DNA of 64,000 nucleotides, from the NCBI GenBank assembly GCA_018268755.1, contig JAFDVW010000017.1, positions 1 through 64,000 on the forward strand, in the 5' to 3' direction. Below the pieces are notes generated by a model. It searched no databases, was not told the origin of the DNA, and saw only the letters and a program-made list of their open reading frames with translations. The stretch comes from Acidobacteriota bacterium (GTDB lineage: Bacteria > Acidobacteriota > Terriglobia > Terriglobales > Acidobacteriaceae). Positions within the stretch are counted from its first letter, which is position 1. Each line of letters opens with the position of its first letter. Of the stretch, positions 55,701 to 63,489 are shown piece by piece. A program made the position numbers and the translations under genes.

Positions 55701-56390
55701 GACCACTTTCGTACTATCTCGGTGCGCTGTTTTCCGCGCCCCGGGGTGCTGGCTTCGGAGGTGCTCAATGCGGCCATGCCCAAGCTCAAGGAATTCGAGA
55801 AGGACCTGCCTCCCGGCTACCAGATCCGTATGGGCGGCGATTATTACCAGCAACATAAGGGTTTCGGCGAACTTAAGGTGGTGATGGCGGCTTCAATCTT
55901 CCTCATCTTCCTGGCCCTGGTGTTCCAGTTCAACAGCTCGGTCAAGCCCTTGCTGGTCTTCGCCGCCGCCCCCTATGGGGTGGTGGGCGCCGTGGCCGCG
56001 CTGTGGATCATGGGAACGCCTTTCGGATTCATGGCATTTCTCGGCGTGGCCAGCCTGATTGGGGTCATTGTGAGTCACGTGATCGTGCTCTTTGACTTCA
56101 TCGAGGAGAAACACGAAGAAGGCGAACCGTTTGAAGAAGCGGTCATCGACGCCGGCATTCTGCGCCTGCGGCCGGTCATGATCACGGTGGGCGCGACCGT
56201 GCTGGCCTTGTTTCCGCTTGCCTTGCATGGCGGCCCGCTTTGGCAGCCCCTCTGTTACACGCAGATTGGGGGCTTATGCGTCGCCACCTTCATTACCCTG
56301 CTGCTGGTGCCCGTGCTGTATGCCATCTTCGTACTCGACCTGAAGATTCTGAAGTGGGAAACCAAGCCACAACCCATCTCTCATTCTTAA
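52737..56390 (+). CDS. Large RND-family efflux pump permease
   Basis: This 1217-residue inner-membrane pump is longer than typical AcrB/MexB proteins (about 1030-1050). An N-terminal cytosolic segment precedes TM1, and two periplasmic porter halves follow. TM4 carries the paired Asp of the proton relay (ALGLLVDDPVVAGDSI). The C-terminal half repeats the fold (LRPVMITVGATVLALFPLAL, then LLLVPVLYAIFVLD). The extra length is mostly in the porter loops, for example SRLGLQAGVFKDPQ and HSSEVHPDSWRVAFIRDPKD. The substrate is unknown. It belongs to the operon through the shared TolC-like channel. ATG 52737 follows AAGAGAAAAG. Confidence 0.92.
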   Translation: MAHKPDSEIIQHTHNTARFFVERRQVAIVLLVGVFFWGWYGFAKMSKRKDPVIPVRVAVASCAWMGATAEDIEQLITRPIEQAMAQNQAVKPPKGSDYGIRSLSFPNFALVFVQLDENVKDTTKQLNDINLRLNELNGKLPSGAGPIQFNSNFGDTAALMLTVASPRVSEVEVALRARSVRKAMEQLRAGLPGNAAHARVSAVVSFPVSVSADEVAASFRLVSRLGLQAGVFKDPQVFQGPGFIGIDVNTQWDDNALRAWGDRVVRERFHSSEVHPDSWRVAFIRDPKDTEARLAEVAGEKYSYRELDDFTALIQRTLQGTPEVAKVDRSGVLAEKVFLDYSQQRLAEYGVKPGDLSKLLSARNSTLPGGILEVGSKNVSLDPSSKFKSERDIGDVIIGTASDASNSPVYLRDLVDITRAYESPARYLNYITWQDKSGAWHRSRAVTLAVQMREGEQIAQFGKSVEEKLAAVRSYLPDDLIIARTSDQPLQVEENLSLFMGALYEAILLVVVVSLIGFWEWRSAVLMAISIPITLAMTFGMMHMLGIDIQQVSVATLIIALGLLVDDPVVAGDSIKRGLAEGHSNQIAAWLGPTKLATAIMFATLTNIAAYIPFVMLTGTMGEFLYSLPIVMTCALVASRLASMTFVPLLGYYLLKSDKKPEKPIAERRTTGFTGWYARLAKGAMEHRWKVFIGSLAFLVLGAFFMSRLKTSFMPEDVQYWSYIDIWLPNDTNLYTTNETAQQVETIVRTEADKFSKQHPLEDGKPLLRYMTTFVGGGGPRFWFSVSPQLQQLNYAQVILEVHDKEATPEFVKRLQVVMAASIPGARVDVRQLQYAPVDFPLDILIAHSADVSAAQSQEDIRTLRRLAGQLEEILRSLPTTVGVRNDWDTESSGVRLKIDPDRANLAGITNQDVAASTTSALSGAQLTTLQDGNKEIPVVARLKMEERAQLSDIENLYVYAMQGTSKVPLTQVSKIEHSMQTERIIRLDHFRTISVRCFPRPGVLASEVLNAAMPKLKEFEKDLPPGYQIRMGGDYYQQHKGFGELKVVMAASIFLIFLALVFQFNSSVKPLLVFAAAPYGVVGAVAALWIMGTPFGFMAFLGVASLIGVIVSHVIVLFDFIEEKHEEGEPFEEAVIDAGILRLRPVMITVGATVLALFPLALHGGPLWQPLCYTQIGGLCVATFITLLLVPVLYAIFVLDLKILKWETKPQPISHS

Positions 56391-56698
56391 CTTATAGAAA
56401 GAATTAAGGATCGATCCTGGGGGCGGGGGCGACGCCCCTCCCCCGGACCTCTCCCCACCCTCCCGCTAACCGTAACTCCTGCCAGGATTTGAACCTCTTT
56501 GGCCGTACCCGCCGGACTGTGATCCTGCGCACATCTGGGGGTGATGATGGTCATTTAGCGCCAGTTTTGGGACGAACTAGACTCAGGTGGGTTCCTAAAA
56601 GGGGACTTTTGAGGTGTTGCAATTTTCCGCGGCAAGTGGGGTTTTGCCACGACATGGAATGTCCGCTTGGCATGGAAATCGTGGGGTGGGAGTCAGAA
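56391..56698. other. 308-bp gap before the cytochrome cluster
   Basis: The region holds a GC-rich inverted repeat without a T run (GGGGGCGGGGGC with GCCCCTCCCCC, about 56419-56445), which may end the efflux transcript. It also contains a tRNA-like TTTGAACCT stretch (about 56484-56492) that does not fold as a tRNA. I see no protein in it and no convincing promoter, although the haem gene must be expressed from here. Confidence 0.55.
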
Positions 56699-58186
56699 TT
56701 GGGAAGCGCATCCAAATCCGTTGAGCTACGCAGAAATGGGTGTCGCGACAAGCAACATTCTCCCCTTCTCTCCCGCATACGCCTGCTGGGCGCCTTGCTC
56801 CTCTTCTGCTGGATCGCTCCCAGCGCCTGGGCCAATATCCACCCGGTTCCCCTGGAAAAAAATGTAGATTCGGCCGCCTGCCTGCAATGCCATGAGGAGA
56901 AGGCGAAGGGCGCTTCCGTGCATACCGCCATCCAGACCGGGTGCCTGAGCTGTCACGAAGTCCGGGTCAACAAGGATGTGACCCGCGTCAAGTTGATCAC
57001 CGCCGTCCCTTATAAGCTTTGTCTCAGCTGCCATAGCGATAAAGATGCAGGGAAGATCAAGGGGGATGTGCACTCCCCGGCGGTACGCAACTGCCTTTCC
57101 TGTCACGATCCCCACAGCTCCCCCAACAAGAACCAGCTGCTGAAGGCGACCTCCGGGGGAAAAGACGAGAACCTTTGTCTCTCCTGCCACACCCAGGGAG
57201 TTGCCACTCCGGCCAAGGGGAGCCGCCATGCGGCCCTCGATATGGGCTGCGATACCTGTCACGTCACCCATAAGACCGGGGCGGAGCTCACCGAGGAGAA
57301 CAAGTTCCATCTCACCAAGAGCGCGCCCGGGTTGTGTCTCGATTGCCACGATCCCAAAGACGAGAGTCTGCAGAAAGCGCATCACAATCAGCCCTTCGCC
57401 TCCGTCAGCTGCGTACAGTGCCATGATCCGCACCAGTCGTCCCAGCCCAAACTCATGGCGAAATATGTGCATCCACCCTTCGCCGACAAGAACTGCGAAG
57501 TTTGCCACGCCCCGGCCAAGGACGGGAAAGTTGTCCTGACCGAGAAGGATGCCAGGACGCTCTGTGTGACTTGCCACGACGAGCAGGCCAAGCGAATGGA
57601 GTCGGCCAAAGTGCAGCACCCCGGCGCTGCCGGCGACTGTACCGATTGCCATAGTCCGCATGCCAGCTCCCAGCCCGGCCTGCCCAAGACCGACGCGGTC
57701 AGCATGTGCCTGAGCTGCCACACCGATTTCACCGCGATGGGCCAGAAAGCGGTCCTGCACCAGCCGGTCTTTAGCCAGGGTTGCTATACCTGCCACGAGG
57801 CACATGGCAACGACAATCTTCACCTGCTGCGGGCTTCCAACCCGAATCCCCTGTGCCTCGAGTGCCACGGGCCGGACGCCAAGGCGCAGAAGGTCGAAGG
57901 CCAACCGCTGGTTTCCATCTTTAACGGCCAGGTGAAGCTCCCCGAAAACTACTTCAACAAAGTCCCAGTCCTCCCCATCAAATACGGGCTCGGCCATCCT
58001 ATTGCGCGTCATCCCGTGGTCGACCAAGTGGACCCGACCCACCCTGAAAAGGTGCTGGTCACTCTGAATTGCGCCACTTGCCACCAGCCGCACTCCTCGG
58101 CCAAACCCAATCTGCTGGTGAAAGACCAGGAGACGAACACGGCGTTTTGCGCTTCTTGTCACAAGAATGTGGGGTCACCGCGATGA
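56699..58186 (+). CDS. Periplasmic 16-haem cytochrome c (doubled CXXCH family)
   Basis: This 495-residue product has a signal peptide ending at PSAWA (about residue 45). Sixteen CXXCH motifs run from about residue 61 to 488: CLQCH, CLSCH x4, CDTCH, CLDCH, CVQCH, CEVCH, CVTCH, CTDCH, CLSCH, CYTCH, CLECH, CATCH and CASCH. Many sit in CxxCHDPHSS-type contexts of the doubled CXXCH family. It has no other recognised domain and is probably a periplasmic electron wire. TTG 56699 is chosen because GGGAG lies 6 nt before it; ATG 56672 or 56489 would give an overlong N-region. It overlaps the NHL gene by four bases. Confidence 0.9.
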   Translation: MGSASKSVELRRNGCRDKQHSPLLSRIRLLGALLLFCWIAPSAWANIHPVPLEKNVDSAACLQCHEEKAKGASVHTAIQTGCLSCHEVRVNKDVTRVKLITAVPYKLCLSCHSDKDAGKIKGDVHSPAVRNCLSCHDPHSSPNKNQLLKATSGGKDENLCLSCHTQGVATPAKGSRHAALDMGCDTCHVTHKTGAELTEENKFHLTKSAPGLCLDCHDPKDESLQKAHHNQPFASVSCVQCHDPHQSSQPKLMAKYVHPPFADKNCEVCHAPAKDGKVVLTEKDARTLCVTCHDEQAKRMESAKVQHPGAAGDCTDCHSPHASSQPGLPKTDAVSMCLSCHTDFTAMGQKAVLHQPVFSQGCYTCHEAHGNDNLHLLRASNPNPLCLECHGPDAKAQKVEGQPLVSIFNGQVKLPENYFNKVPVLPIKYGLGHPIARHPVVDQVDPTHPEKVLVTLNCATCHQPHSSAKPNLLVKDQETNTAFCASCHKNVGSPR

Positions 58187-59424
58187 TCCGCAAGCCAAGC
58201 AACGTCTTCCGCCGCAGCCAGCAGGTTTTGGTTCTTCTCTCCGCCGTGGCCCTGTTAGGCGCCGGTTCCCTCCAGGCCAAGGACAAGAAAAAGAAGACCG
58301 TTCCGGGGCAACAAAACGTCCTCGAGCTGCTGGATTATTCCAAGATCGTGTGGCCCAACCCTCCCGCGGTCGCGCGCATTCGATATGAGAGCTACTTCTC
58401 CGGGGAAAAGCGCCAGACCAAGCAGAATGCCCAGAAGAGTTCCTGGATGGACCGCTTGTCGGGGGTGGCCGTTGGCCAGGCCACGCCGTCCGACAAAACG
58501 TACTTCCAGCTGGTGCAACCTTACGGCATTGACGTGGACGCGGAAGGGCGCATCTACGTTGCGGACGGAAAGGTGCTTGCCGTCTTCATCTTCAATCCGG
58601 CCACGGGAGAAGTGGATCTCATCAAGAACGGGCAGCACGCCCGGTTCAAGTTGATCTCGGGTTTGGCGCTGGACGATGCCGGCAACCTGTTTGTCTCGGA
58701 CAGCGAATTGCGCCACGTTCTGGTTTTCGACAAACAGCACCACGTGCAGGCCAGCATCAGTCAGGGTATGGTCCGGCCAGCCGGACTCGCCGTCGACAAA
58801 GTGAACCGGTTCCTGTATGTCTGCGATCCCGGCCTCGACCAGGTTCTGGTCTATGACGCCGACCCGCCCTACAAACTCCTGCGGACCATCGGAAAAGCCG
58901 GCGGCAAACATGAACTGACCACCCCAGGCGACTTTTCTTACCCCACCAATGCCGCCGTCGACAAGGACGGCAATCTCTATGTTTCCGACACTTTCAATAA
59001 CCGGATTGAGGTTTTTGATGCGGACGGAGAATTCATCCGTCAGTTCGGCAAAGCCGGCGACGGTCCGGGATATTTCGCCCGGCCTAAGGGGATCGCTCTG
59101 GATAGCGATGGGCATGTCTGGGTCGGCGACGCCGTGCAGGACCGCGTGCAGGTATTTAGCCCGGAAGGGCGGTTGCTCATCTGGATGGGCGGTCACGGTT
59201 TGCTGCCCGGCCAATTTAGTTCGCTGGAAGGATTGGCCATTGACAAGCAGAACCGGGTGATCACCTCCGAGCAGTTTCCCGGGAGGATCCAGATTTTCCG
59301 CTATTTCACGGATGCCGAGGCGGAGACCGAACGGGCCCGGAGTGAAGCGCCTGCTGGCAAGCCAGCGGCCGCTCCGGTGGCGCGGAGCGCCGGAGGGGCC
59401 CCTACACCGGCCCCGCCCAACTGA
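58183..59424 (+). CDS. NHL-repeat beta-propeller protein
   Basis: This 413-residue exported protein has a signal peptide (to about residue 31, GSLQAKD). A six-bladed NHL propeller follows with repeats such as QPYGIDVDAEGRIYVADGKV, KLISGLALDDAGNLFVSDSE, RPAGLAVDKVNRFLYVCDPG, YPTNAAVDKDGNLYVSDTFN and RPKGIALDSDGHVWVGDAVQ. The Pro/Ala-rich C-terminal tail is disordered. NHL proteins are often found beside multihaem cytochrome genes and are thought to be scaffolds. The start codon overlaps the 16-haem stop (ATGA), so both are in one operon. A paralogue lies at the window end. Confidence 0.9.
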   Translation: MIRKPSNVFRRSQQVLVLLSAVALLGAGSLQAKDKKKKTVPGQQNVLELLDYSKIVWPNPPAVARIRYESYFSGEKRQTKQNAQKSSWMDRLSGVAVGQATPSDKTYFQLVQPYGIDVDAEGRIYVADGKVLAVFIFNPATGEVDLIKNGQHARFKLISGLALDDAGNLFVSDSELRHVLVFDKQHHVQASISQGMVRPAGLAVDKVNRFLYVCDPGLDQVLVYDADPPYKLLRTIGKAGGKHELTTPGDFSYPTNAAVDKDGNLYVSDTFNNRIEVFDADGEFIRQFGKAGDGPGYFARPKGIALDSDGHVWVGDAVQDRVQVFSPEGRLLIWMGGHGLLPGQFSSLEGLAIDKQNRVITSEQFPGRIQIFRYFTDAEAETERARSEAPAGKPAAAPVARSAGGAPTPAPPN

Positions 59425-59486
59425 GCGGAAGTTTAGCTGTCCCGCGGGCGGCTAAGCAGTTGAACGATGTGTTCCTTGCAGTAGAA

Positions 59487-59500
59487 GTAACAGCTGTTAC
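59487..59500. promoter_or_regulatory. 14-bp perfect palindrome GTAACAGCTGTTAC
   Basis: A perfect palindrome lies 24 bp before the start of the four-haem gene, in a 100-bp gap that splits the cytochrome cluster. It is a good operator candidate. An AGGAGG ribosome-binding site follows at 59506-59511. Confidence 0.55.
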
Positions 59501-59524
59501 ATGTCTAGGAGGTCTTAATACTGT

Positions 59525-60541
59525 ATGAGAAAAGCGGCGTACTTAATCATGATGGTGCTGCTCGTCGCTGCCTTTGCGATGGCGCAGACTTACACCTCAG
59601 GAAGCGGCATTACCGGTGTGGATAAGCTGGGTGCCCACCAAAATGGTGGACGCGGCTGCACCGGCTGCCATGCTCCTCACAGCGGTGCGTTCGGCGCCGG
59701 CGGAAACGCCATTACCGGACAAACCGTTGACACCACTAACTCCGGCAACTATGCCCTTTGGGGGCAGGACCTGGGCCCGTTATACAGCTATGTTCTGCAC
59801 CAGGGAGACAATACGGTCGGCGGCAGCTCTTATCAGACCACTCTGCCTGCTTCCGCACAATTTGCCAGCATGCCGGAAGAGGTCACCGGCATCATGATGT
59901 GCCTCAGCTGCCATGACGGCAACATTGCCAGAGGCGCCATGATGACCAATCGGTCCTATGAACAGTCCATGGGGCTCTTGCCGGCCGGGATCTATGGTCC
60001 CAGCGCCATTCCCACTCTGCTGGGAAGCGATGGCACCACCGCCGGCAACTACTACAACGATCACCCGGTCGGCCCGCAAGCCACGCTGGGCGCGGTGGGC
60101 GTTGCCAGCAACTTCACTTATACGGTGGGCGGTTGCACCTGGCACGGGGTCGCCAGCGATTGTCTGAAGATCGCGGGTACGGCCACGAAGTACCAGGCTT
60201 TCGCCGATCACTACGGCGCTCCCAGTATCATCTCGAATGGCCACGGCTCCCCGGTAGCGCTGCCCGACAACAATCCCGCGAATGCGTACCTGCTGTGCAC
60301 CACTTGCCACACCCCGCACTCCATGTACACCGCCAGCGCCAATTCGGATGCCCCGATTGCCAAGGCGGCCACGGGAACTTACCCGACGTACTTCTTCCTC
60401 GCGGCCCCGTACAACCCGGGCTCTCACCCGAGCGCTACGCAGGCCTCGTCCGCAACTCAATTCTGCCGCCAGTGCCACTTTACCGGCGCGGGTGGCGCCA
60501 ACGAAGCGAGCGGCATCAACAACGTAACGACCGCTTTCTAA
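59525..60541 (+). CDS. Four-haem cytochrome c, exported
   Basis: This 338-residue product has a signal peptide ending at FAMAQ (about residue 21). Four CXXCH motifs are seen: CTGCHAPHSG (about 45), CLSCHDGN (about 126), CTTCHTPHSM (about 258) and CRQCH (about 314). Spacers of 70-130 residues are rich in Gly, Ala and Thr, unlike compact cytochromes, and fit an extracellular or surface protein. Two more Cys (CTWHGVASDC) could form a disulphide. A good AGGAGG site lies 13 nt before ATG 59525. It is probably the outer partner of the 16-haem protein. Confidence 0.88.
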   Translation: MRKAAYLIMMVLLVAAFAMAQTYTSGSGITGVDKLGAHQNGGRGCTGCHAPHSGAFGAGGNAITGQTVDTTNSGNYALWGQDLGPLYSYVLHQGDNTVGGSSYQTTLPASAQFASMPEEVTGIMMCLSCHDGNIARGAMMTNRSYEQSMGLLPAGIYGPSAIPTLLGSDGTTAGNYYNDHPVGPQATLGAVGVASNFTYTVGGCTWHGVASDCLKIAGTATKYQAFADHYGAPSIISNGHGSPVALPDNNPANAYLLCTTCHTPHSMYTASANSDAPIAKAATGTYPTYFFLAAPYNPGSHPSATQASSATQFCRQCHFTGAGGANEASGINNVTTAF

Positions 60542-60553
60542 ACGTGTACAGGT

Positions 60554-60581
60554 TCGGGGGAGCCGAGTTTCGCTCCCCCGA
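60554..60581 (+). terminator. Hairpin after the four-haem gene
   Basis: TCGGGGGAGC (60554-60563) and GCTCCCCCGA (60572-60581) form a perfect 10-bp stem with an 8-base loop, but only a weak T-rich tail follows. It may attenuate rather than stop transcription into the isomerase gene. Confidence 0.55.
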
Positions 60582-60614
60582 TTCTTGCCGGCTTGAGGAT
60601 TGCCGGGGGTGAGT

Positions 60615-61634
60615 ATGAAGATGTGGCTCCGCATTGCAAACCTGATCATCTTGTTGGCCCTGATTGGTTCACCGGCGGCCAAGTCGCAGACCCCAGCGGG
60701 GAAACCGGTCAAGAATTCTGTTCCGGCCAGTACCGTACCCGCCGGCTGGAAGCCCGTGGCGCGGGTGAATGGCGCCGTGCTCATCGAACGCGATCTGGTC
60801 CGGGAAATGTACACCATCTTTCCCTATGCCCAGCAGCACAACGGTTTTCCCAAACCGCTGGAGCCGGAAATTCGCAGCGGCGCCTTGCAGATGATCATCT
60901 TCGACGAACTGGTTTATCAGGAAGCCAAGCGCCGCCACATGGCCGTCCCTGCCGTCGAACTGGCCAAGGCGGAAGCGCAATTCCGCAAACAGTTCCCCAA
61001 TGCGAAAGCCTATGAACAGTTTTTGGCCACCGAGGCCAATGGGTCGCAGGCCGTGATGCGCGACAAGATTCGCCGCGCTTTGCTTATCGACAAAGTCCTT
61101 CAGCGGGAAGTGGATGGCCCGGCGCACGTGACCTTGGCCCAGGCCCGGTCTTATTACCAGAAGAACGCCGCCCTCTACAAGCATGAGGATCTGCTGCACA
61201 TCCAAAGCATCTCGATCATTCCGCCCAACCCGTCGGCTGCGGTGCTGGCGGAGGCCAAACAGCGCGCCGAGGGCGCCATCCAGCAGGCCAAACAAGCCAA
61301 GAGCTATCGCGAATTCGGGCTGCTCGCGGAAAAGCTTTCCGACGACGATTTCCACGTGAATATGGGCGACCACAAAATTCAGGAGGCCAGCAAGCTGCCT
61401 CCGCCCATCGTGGCGCAAGCCCGAAAGATGAAGCCGGGTGAGGTGAGCGGCCTGATCCAGCTGGGCAGCTACTACACCATATTCCGCCTGGAGGCGCGTG
61501 TGCCTGCGGGCACAACCCCCTTTGCGGAAGTGAAGGCCAAGCTGCAGTCCGATCTGCAGAAGGAAAGAGAGCAGCGGCTGCGCTCGGCCCTGGCCGAAAA
61601 GTTACGTAAGGGCGCGAAGATCGAAATTCTGTAG
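60615..61634 (+). CDS. PpiC/SurA-like periplasmic peptidyl-prolyl isomerase
   Basis: This 339-residue protein has a signal peptide ending at AAKSQ (about residue 25) and a SurA-type N-terminal chaperone segment (VARVNGAVLIERDLVREMYT). A parvulin PPIase domain covers about residues 190-300 (HEDLLHIQSISI, AEKLSDDDFHVNMGDHKI, KMKPGEVSGLIQLGSYYTIFRLEAR). It should help the neighbouring cytochromes or the beta-barrel to fold in the periplasm. ATG 60615 and GTG 60609 are both possible. It lies 14 bp before the barrel gene. Confidence 0.88.
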   Translation: MKMWLRIANLIILLALIGSPAAKSQTPAGKPVKNSVPASTVPAGWKPVARVNGAVLIERDLVREMYTIFPYAQQHNGFPKPLEPEIRSGALQMIIFDELVYQEAKRRHMAVPAVELAKAEAQFRKQFPNAKAYEQFLATEANGSQAVMRDKIRRALLIDKVLQREVDGPAHVTLAQARSYYQKNAALYKHEDLLHIQSISIIPPNPSAAVLAEAKQRAEGAIQQAKQAKSYREFGLLAEKLSDDDFHVNMGDHKIQEASKLPPPIVAQARKMKPGEVSGLIQLGSYYTIFRLEARVPAGTTPFAEVKAKLQSDLQKEREQRLRSALAEKLRKGAKIEIL

Positions 61635-61647
61635 TCAGGACGAGGAA

Positions 61648-63489
61648 ATGCGCTGCAATGCCCGGGTTTGGTCGCAGATTGTCGGGGCTGCTCTCATGGC
61701 CGGGTGGATCTTGACCGCGGGGGCGCAGGCGCAGCTAAATCTCGGCCAGGGCGTCGAGATGAGCATGAACGGGAACCTGGGCATCGGCTACTCCGGTAAT
61801 TTTGGCGATTCTGGACTCTCCGGCCATGCCCTCTATGGCACCGGCATGGGATTGTTGTCCGGCTCCTATCACAATCCCAACTTCCTCTCTTTTACGGTGC
61901 GGCCTTACTACAATCGCAACCAGGACAACACTTCCTATACCTCGGTGCTCAGTGAAACCGGAGTGGACGCTTCCACCAGTATTTTCGCCGGGAGCTATTT
62001 CCCCGGTTCCGTGAGTTTCAGCAAATCTTTCTCACAAGGCAGCCAATACGGTTTGCCCGGTTCCGCCAGCCTGACCGCGGACGGCTCCAATCAGGATTTC
62101 TCCGTGAGCTGGAAGGAATTGCTGCCTCAAATGCCTTCTTTGACGGCCACCTTTTCCGATAATTCCAGTTCCTCCACGATTTTTGGCCAGACCGGAACGG
62201 CGAATACCTCCTCCAAGATTCTCGACTTGATGTCCAACTACAGTGTGCACGGCTTCCAACTCGTTGGCTTCGTGAATCACCAGAACTACCATGTGGATTT
62301 GCCGGCATTCCTCTCCCGCACCAACTCTCATTCGGATTCTGCCTCCACTTCCTATGGGATTTCGGCGACCCACACCCTGCCGTTTTCCGGCAGCTTTACC
62401 GCGGACTATAACCGCACCAATTACGACGGTGAGACCGGCAGCTACCGCACCCGCGGCTCCACCGGCACCGCAGACACCATGGTTTCCTTCAAGCCCGCAG
62501 AGCGCCTTACCGTGAGCGGCCAACTCCGCTACACTGGGAACCTGATCGGGGCCCTGCGCCAATCGTATCTGGATGGCGAGCTGCCGGTTGAATTCAACAA
62601 TGAGCAAGGGTCGTACGGCGTGGCGCTCAACTCCTACGCAACCTACCAGATCGGGCACGGGTTTACCCTGATTGGCTATGCCAATCGCCAGACCCAGACC
62701 TTCGCCGGGACCCACTATAACTATCATCAGGTCGGGGGGACGCTCAGCTACAGCTACTCGCGTCCTCTCTTCGGCCTGCTCTATTTCAGTTTTGGCATGG
62801 TCAATAACGGGACGACCAACGGAGGAGACAGCCTGGGGTTCGTGGGCACAGCCACGCTGAAAAAGCGAGTGGGGATGTGGGAATATGGCGCCGATATCTC
62901 CTATTCCCAGAACGTGCAAACCGTGCTTGCCAATTTCACCACCAGCAGCTTCAATTATGGGGGCAATATCCGCCGGCGCTTCGGGAGCAACATGTCGTGG
63001 TCCTCTTCTTATCGCGGCATCCAAACCGGCATCACACAACTGCAAGGCTCCAACAATCGGGCGGATTCTTTCCTTACCAACTTTCAGCGCGGCCGCTACG
63101 ATGTTTCCGGCTCTTATTCCAAGTCTCACGGGGCGGCATTGTTGAGTTCGACCGGGGTGCTTACACCCACGCCTGTAGCACCCATTCTTACCCCCGACCA
63201 GATTCTCTATAGTGGGGAAGTATATGGGGCAGGCGCGTCGGTGCGGCCGATGCGCCGGATGCTGGTGAATTTCAATTGGTACCGGGTGCGTTCCAGCACG
63301 GAGACGACCACCTTGCTCTCGCAAAATAACAGCGAACGTTACTACGGTCAGATGGAGTACAACGTGCGCAAGCTGTCGTTCCGAGCCGGGTACTGGAGGG
63401 TCTACCAGGGCGTCGGGGCCAGCGCCATTCAACCTACACTCAACAATACCTATTTCTTCAATGTCTCGCGATGGTTCAACCTGTTCTAA
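61648..63489 (+). CDS. Large outer-membrane beta-barrel protein
   Basis: This 613-residue product has a signal peptide ending at AGAQAQ (about residue 29). The rest alternates Tyr/Phe/Thr/Ser strands with short turns, as in a 24-to-28-strand porin (FQLVGFVNHQNYHVDLP, FTLIGYANRQTQTFAGTHYN, YGADISYSQNVQ), and ends in SRWFNLF with the C-terminal Phe of barrels inserted by BamA. It has no cysteine after the signal peptide, so it lacks the CXXC of MtrB-type porins. No sequence family is recognised. Beside the 16- and four-haem genes, a cytochrome-sheathing porin is the natural reading. AGGACGAGGA precedes ATG 61648. Confidence 0.82.
   Translation: MRCNARVWSQIVGAALMAGWILTAGAQAQLNLGQGVEMSMNGNLGIGYSGNFGDSGLSGHALYGTGMGLLSGSYHNPNFLSFTVRPYYNRNQDNTSYTSVLSETGVDASTSIFAGSYFPGSVSFSKSFSQGSQYGLPGSASLTADGSNQDFSVSWKELLPQMPSLTATFSDNSSSSTIFGQTGTANTSSKILDLMSNYSVHGFQLVGFVNHQNYHVDLPAFLSRTNSHSDSASTSYGISATHTLPFSGSFTADYNRTNYDGETGSYRTRGSTGTADTMVSFKPAERLTVSGQLRYTGNLIGALRQSYLDGELPVEFNNEQGSYGVALNSYATYQIGHGFTLIGYANRQTQTFAGTHYNYHQVGGTLSYSYSRPLFGLLYFSFGMVNNGTTNGGDSLGFVGTATLKKRVGMWEYGADISYSQNVQTVLANFTTSSFNYGGNIRRRFGSNMSWSSSYRGIQTGITQLQGSNNRADSFLTNFQRGRYDVSGSYSKSHGAALLSSTGVLTPTPVAPILTPDQILYSGEVYGAGASVRPMRRMLVNFNWYRVRSSTETTTLLSQNNSERYYGQMEYNVRKLSFRAGYWRVYQGVGASAIQPTLNNTYFFNVSRWFNLF

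Noticed and set aside
56460..56520. tRNA-like TTTGAACCT segment
   Set aside because: The T-loop resembles a tRNA on the minus strand, but only three T-stem pairs form and no acceptor or anticodon arm can be drawn.
56489..56698. ATG 56489 or 56672 as the start of the 16-haem cytochrome
   Set aside because: Both put a long non-secretory stretch before the signal peptide. TTG 56699 has a better-spaced GGGAG site, though ATG 56672 remains possible.
62032..63432. 466-residue minus-strand frame opposite the barrel gene
   Set aside because: It has no motif or ribosome-binding site; the plus-strand barrel pattern and C-terminal Phe are clear.
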